Assembly: GCA_934630905.1 (NCBI GenBank)
Contig: CAKTXN010000090.1
Coordinates: 1 to 7,069 of the forward strand
Length of the DNA: 7,069 nt
Reading direction: 5' to 3'
Origin: an uncultured Eggerthellaceae bacterium
Lineage (GTDB): Bacteria > Actinomycetota > Coriobacteriia > Coriobacteriales > Eggerthellaceae
In this document: in pieces, positions 4,669 to 7,069 of the stretch
Numbering within the stretch: position 1 is the first letter of the stretch
How the letters are laid out: the number at the start of each line of letters is the position of its first letter
Notes under the pieces: generated by a model
Database searches by the model: none
Told to the model about the DNA's origin: nothing
What the model saw: the letters and a program-made list of their open reading frames with translations, nothing else
Translations under genes and position numbers: made by a program

Positions 4669-5564
4669 TAGCGATGATCGGCAGTGCTGCTCCACCACGC
4701 AACAGCGATTTGCGTGCGATTCTTCAGATCCATCTTGGATAAAATGCTGCTGATGTTGTTACGCACCGTGCCTTCGCTCAAAAAAGCAATCGCAGCAATT
4801 TCCCGATTGTCCAGCCCCTTTGCCACTAGCCGCGCTACCTCGTATTCGCGCTCGGTCAGACAGGCGAAGAGCGACGGACGCTGTTGCGCCGTAGCGGCAT
4901 CATCGTGAGGCGCAGCAGTATCAGCTTGCGCTTGCAGCTGCTCAAGCGATTCGGCAAGGGAGTGGTTTCTGTCGCGAAGCGTGATTGCTTGCGAGGCCAA
5001 AGCATCACGCGTGTGCCAGGCAAGGCGCTGGCGAGCAAGCACCGTGCTCGTGCGAATAGAAAGCGCCGCAGCAACAAACGTCGCGCATAAAAGAGACGCC
5101 GAAGAAAGCGGCGGAAGAGCACCTGTCGCTAAACAAACGACAAGCACCACCACGCCAAACGCACTGGAAAACCTGAGCGCATCACTGCGATGGATACAGC
5201 GCGCAAAATCATAAACCGCAAGGGGAACGAAGGGGAGAGCAGATGCGTAAAAACACGAAGCAACGCAATAACCAGCGGAGGCAATTATCCCAACGCGCAA
5301 CGGAAACGCCTCGACCATCGCCGAGCACGCAATAGCGGTAAGCATGGCAACCGCGCAAGCAAGCAGCTGAGTACCGATAGCCATTGATGCGACAGTTGCA
5401 CCCGTTTCCGCCAAAAAACAAGCAACCGTGAGCAAGCAGCTCGTCAAAACAATCGCCTTGTCCAAAAGTCTATCCATAGCTGCATGATAGCAAAACACGT
5501 TGCCATGCATGAGAGGCAGACAAAACGCGCATAAACCGCACAGTATGTCGTGCCTTGCAAACAC
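4668..5564 (-). CDS. Membrane-anchored LuxR-type transcription regulator
   Basis: The frame encodes up to 298 residues. The N-terminal half has about five or six hydrophobic segments (roughly 36-50, 62-86, 90-118, 132-150, 152-170). A charged, probably coiled-coil stretch (175-215, ARQRLAWHTRDALASQ...SLAESLEQLQAQ) looks like the signalling helix of a histidine kinase without its H-box. A flexible Ala-rich linker follows, then a GerE/LuxR helix-turn-helix (about 234-291: LTEREYEVARLVAKGLDNREIA...SEGTVRNNISSILSKM). There is no receiver domain. It is probably a one-component membrane sensor that binds DNA directly. The GTG start at 5564 has only a weak CAGGT upstream; ATG at 5477 (residue 30) would give 269 residues, keep all membrane segments, and is equally plausible. 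It is divergent to the ABC exporter genes, which it most likely controls. Confidence 0.85.
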   Translation of the reverse strand: MFARHDILCGLCAFCLPLMHGNVFCYHAAMDRLLDKAIVLTSCLLTVACFLAETGATVASMAIGTQLLACAVAMLTAIACSAMVEAFPLRVGIIASAGYCVASCFYASALPFVPLAVYDFARCIHRSDALRFSSAFGVVVLVVCLATGALPPLSSASLLCATFVAAALSIRTSTVLARQRLAWHTRDALASQAITLRDRNHSLAESLEQLQAQADTAAPHDDAATAQQRPSLFACLTEREYEVARLVAKGLDNREIAAIAFLSEGTVRNNISSILSKMDLKNRTQIAVAWWSSTADHR

Positions 5565-5593
5565 ATCATTTACCTGCGAGAATGCAAATCAAT

Positions 5594-5614
5594 GACAAAA
5601 GTCACTAGTTTGTC
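5594..5614. promoter_or_regulatory. Inverted-repeat operator candidate in the divergent gap
   Basis: GACAAA (5594-5599) and TTTGTC (5609-5614) form a 6-9-6 inverted repeat between the LuxR-type gene and the exporter operon. The right arm merges into a possible plus-strand -35 (TTGTCG), 16 nt before a poor -10 (TATGGA). On the minus strand CATAAT near 5631-5636 may serve the regulator gene. A dyad here suits a dimeric LuxR-type regulator. Confidence 0.4.
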
Positions 5615-5639
5615 GGGCGCGCTTATTCCATTATGGAGC

Positions 5640-5817
5640 CATAGAAAACAACAACGGCGAAGTTGCAACGCGCGGCCAGCATCGCGACAAGACTCGAGTC
5701 GCGCACTCGGGCGCGAACTCGATTGCATGGCACTAACGGATGACGCGTTCATGCTGCGTTAGAAGCTGCAACACCTTCGCCTTCTCATATCGCATGCTTA
5801 AGAAGAAAGGAAACGCA
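5640..5817 (+). other. Untranslated leader of the exporter operon
   Basis: No credible gene is seen between the divergent promoters and the ATG at 5818. The stretch contains GCGAC (5684-5688) with GTCGC (5698-5702) around a CTCGAG palindrome, and neighbouring GCGC/CTCG words that could fold. It ends in the ribosome-binding site AAGAAAGGAAA. No known riboswitch was recognised. Confidence 0.35.
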
Positions 5818-6786
5818 ATGGCTGAATCGAGCAATCCCGCGAGCGTAGTGCGCGTGAACAATCTGGTGAAGCGCTACGGCGATGTTCTTGCTTTGGATCA
5901 TTTCAACCTTGAAATTGGCAAGGGCGAGATTTTTGGGCTGTTGGGCCCCAATGGCTGCGGTAAGACCACGGCCATTAATTGCATGCTGCAGCTGCTTACC
6001 TACGACAAAGGCAGCATAGAGCTGTTCGGCGAACCCATGAAACCCACGCGCTATGACCTTAAGCAGCGCATTGGCGTGGTGCCTCAGCAGGTGGCGGTGT
6101 TCGACGAGCTGAGCGTTGCGGAAAACGTTGACTGCTTTTGTGCGCTGTACGTGAAGGACAAAGCGCGCCGACGGGAGCTTGTCAATGAAGCAATCGAGTT
6201 CGTAGGGCTTGAGGATTATCGCAAAATGCGACCGAAAAAACTGTCGGGCGGCCTGCAGCGGCGCTTGAACATTGCCTGCGGCATTGCGCACAAGCCCGAG
6301 CTCATCTTCTTCGACGAACCCACCGTGGCCGTTGATCCGCAAAGCCGCAATTCTATTCTTGACGGCATCATGCGCCTGCGCGACGAGGGCGCAACCGTGG
6401 TTTACACAAGCCATTACATGGAAGAGGTCGAGCATATTTGCAGTCGCATTATGATCATGGATGGCGGCAAAATTTTGGCGTTAGGCACGGCCGATGAGCT
6501 CAAGCGCAGCATTGCGGTAGGGGAGAAAATCGTGGTGGAACTTCCGGGGGCACCCGAGGCGCGTGCGCACGCCGCAGCACAAGCTATCCAGTCGCTTCCG
6601 CATGTTTTGACCTGCGCTTTTACTGATGGAGCGTTGCATGCATCATGCGAAACAAGCGATCGCAACTTGCTTGATGTGCTGGATCCCGTGAAGGCATCGC
6701 GCCTTGCAGTGGGGCGCGTGTACTCCAAGCCGCCCACGTTAAACGACGTGTTTTTGGAAATTACCGGCCGCGAGCTGCGCGATTAG
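5818..6786 (+). CDS. ABC-2 type exporter, ATP-binding subunit
   Basis: This 322-residue cytoplasmic ATPase powers export with the membrane subunit encoded next. Motifs in order are Walker A GPNGCGKTT (43-51), Q-loop VVPQQ (88-91), signature LSGGL (142-146), Walker B LIFFDEPT (162-169), D-loop VAVDPQSR (170-177) and H-loop YTSHYMEE with H199. The signature ends in L where Q or M is usual. The C-terminal 90 residues match the accessory domain of DrrA/CcmA-like proteins, ending in the typical PTLNDVFLEITGREL. The start ATG at 5818 has AAAGGAAA 6 nt upstream; an in-frame ATG at 5740 has no ribosome-binding site and would add 26 unrelated residues. The substrate is not shown by the sequence; drugs, lipids or peptides are all possible. 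Gap to the permease gene: 14 nt, so one operon. Confidence 0.95.
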   Translation: MAESSNPASVVRVNNLVKRYGDVLALDHFNLEIGKGEIFGLLGPNGCGKTTAINCMLQLLTYDKGSIELFGEPMKPTRYDLKQRIGVVPQQVAVFDELSVAENVDCFCALYVKDKARRRELVNEAIEFVGLEDYRKMRPKKLSGGLQRRLNIACGIAHKPELIFFDEPTVAVDPQSRNSILDGIMRLRDEGATVVYTSHYMEEVEHICSRIMIMDGGKILALGTADELKRSIAVGEKIVVELPGAPEARAHAAAQAIQSLPHVLTCAFTDGALHASCETSDRNLLDVLDPVKASRLAVGRVYSKPPTLNDVFLEITGRELRD

Positions 6787-6800
6787 CGATTGGGGGGACC

Positions 6801-7069
6801 ATGCGAGCTTTGTTCGTGCACACCGTGCGCATGCTTCTACGGCGACGCGATGTGCTTATTTGGGTCGTGCTTTTCCCGTTGGCGCTTGCCACGCTGTTCC
6901 AGATAATGTTCTCGAATTTCGACGAGTATTATCGCGTTGAGCCCGCGAGCTGCGTGGTGGTCGATGACGAAAATTATCGTTCCCCGCAAGCAATGTTCTT
7001 CCGCGAAATGCTTGATGCAGTATCTGAACCTGGCGATGACCAGGTACTATCGGTTTCGATGGTCGCAAC
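6801..7069 (+). CDS. ABC-2 type exporter permease, 3' end missing
   Basis: The frame is open from ATG 6801 to the window edge (89 full codons). It begins MRALFVHTVRMLLRRRDVL, a short amphipathic, Arg-rich cytoplasmic segment. One membrane helix follows (about residues 19-38, LIWVVLFPLALATLFQIMF) and then an extracytoplasmic stretch, FDEYYRVEPASCVVVDDENY. This is the standard opening of ABC-2 permeases (YhgE/YadH-like), which have a large loop after the first helix. A purine run, GGGGGGA, lies just before the ATG. The position directly after the ATPase gene shows it is that ATPase's membrane partner. A second permease gene often follows in such operons, but that lies outside the window. Confidence 0.88.
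   Translation, partial: MRALFVHTVRMLLRRRDVLIWVVLFPLALATLFQIMFSNFDEYYRVEPASCVVVDDENYRSPQAMFFREMLDAVSEPGDDQVLSVSMVA

Noticed and set aside
5740..5817. Upstream ATG extending the ABC ATPase by 26 residues
   Set aside because: No Shine-Dalgarno precedes it, the added residues do not resemble the family, and ATG 5818 has a good site at normal spacing.
5785..6435. 216-codon minus-strand open frame opposite the ABC ATPase gene
   Set aside because: It is antisense to a gene with every ABC motif intact. The frame is open because of the codon pattern of the GC-rich opposite strand.
6793..7068. Minus-strand frame at the right edge
   Set aside because: It is antisense to the permease start, which has a matching ABC-2 N-terminus and follows the ATPase by 14 nt.

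Overview
The window joins a plasmid-type maintenance and replication module (about 1-3600) to a more chromosome-like cargo of three functions (about 3650-7069). No rRNA, tRNA, transposase, integrase or CRISPR array is visible. The best guess for the source is an actinobacterium of the class Coriobacteriia (Eggerthellaceae-like). This rests on a membrane-anchored LuxR-type regulator divergent to an ABC-2 exporter, on mid-range GC, and on the general look of the proteins. It is inference; no marker gene fixes the taxon. The 1-1665 segment is visibly more A-rich than the ABC genes at the right end, which suggests two origins of DNA. The window could be a plasmid or an integrated plasmid-like element next to chromosomal genes.

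Left block. A ParA-type ATPase (5' end outside the window) overlaps a ParB/Spo0J-type partner by 8 nt, and the pair ends in a clear intrinsic terminator. Convergent to it is a 533-codon gene whose product has the motifs of an archaeo-eukaryotic-type primase (DLD, GLH, RVGRIPGT) plus a PriCT-like region and a helix-turn-helix. It is most likely the replication initiator/primase of the element.

Control region, about 3180-3600. Reading on the minus strand towards rep there are two 33-bp direct repeats in AT-rich DNA (iteron/origin candidate), then a good sigma70-type promoter (TTTACA-17-TATTAT), then a roughly 165-nt leader, then rep. On the opposite strand an extended -10 promoter (TGGTATAAT) inside a small palindrome, followed about 75 nt later by an intrinsic terminator, predicts an antisense RNA of about 70 nt against the rep leader. 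This looks like a countertranscribed-RNA copy-number control circuit and is the most interesting part of the window.

Right block. A minus-strand MptpB-like protein phosphatase (HCSGGKDR P-loop) is followed upstream by a minus-strand membrane LuxR-type regulator. That regulator is divergent to a plus-strand ABC-2 exporter operon: an ATPase, then a permease cut by the window edge. A 6-9-6 inverted repeat in the divergent gap is a plausible operator through which the regulator controls the exporter.
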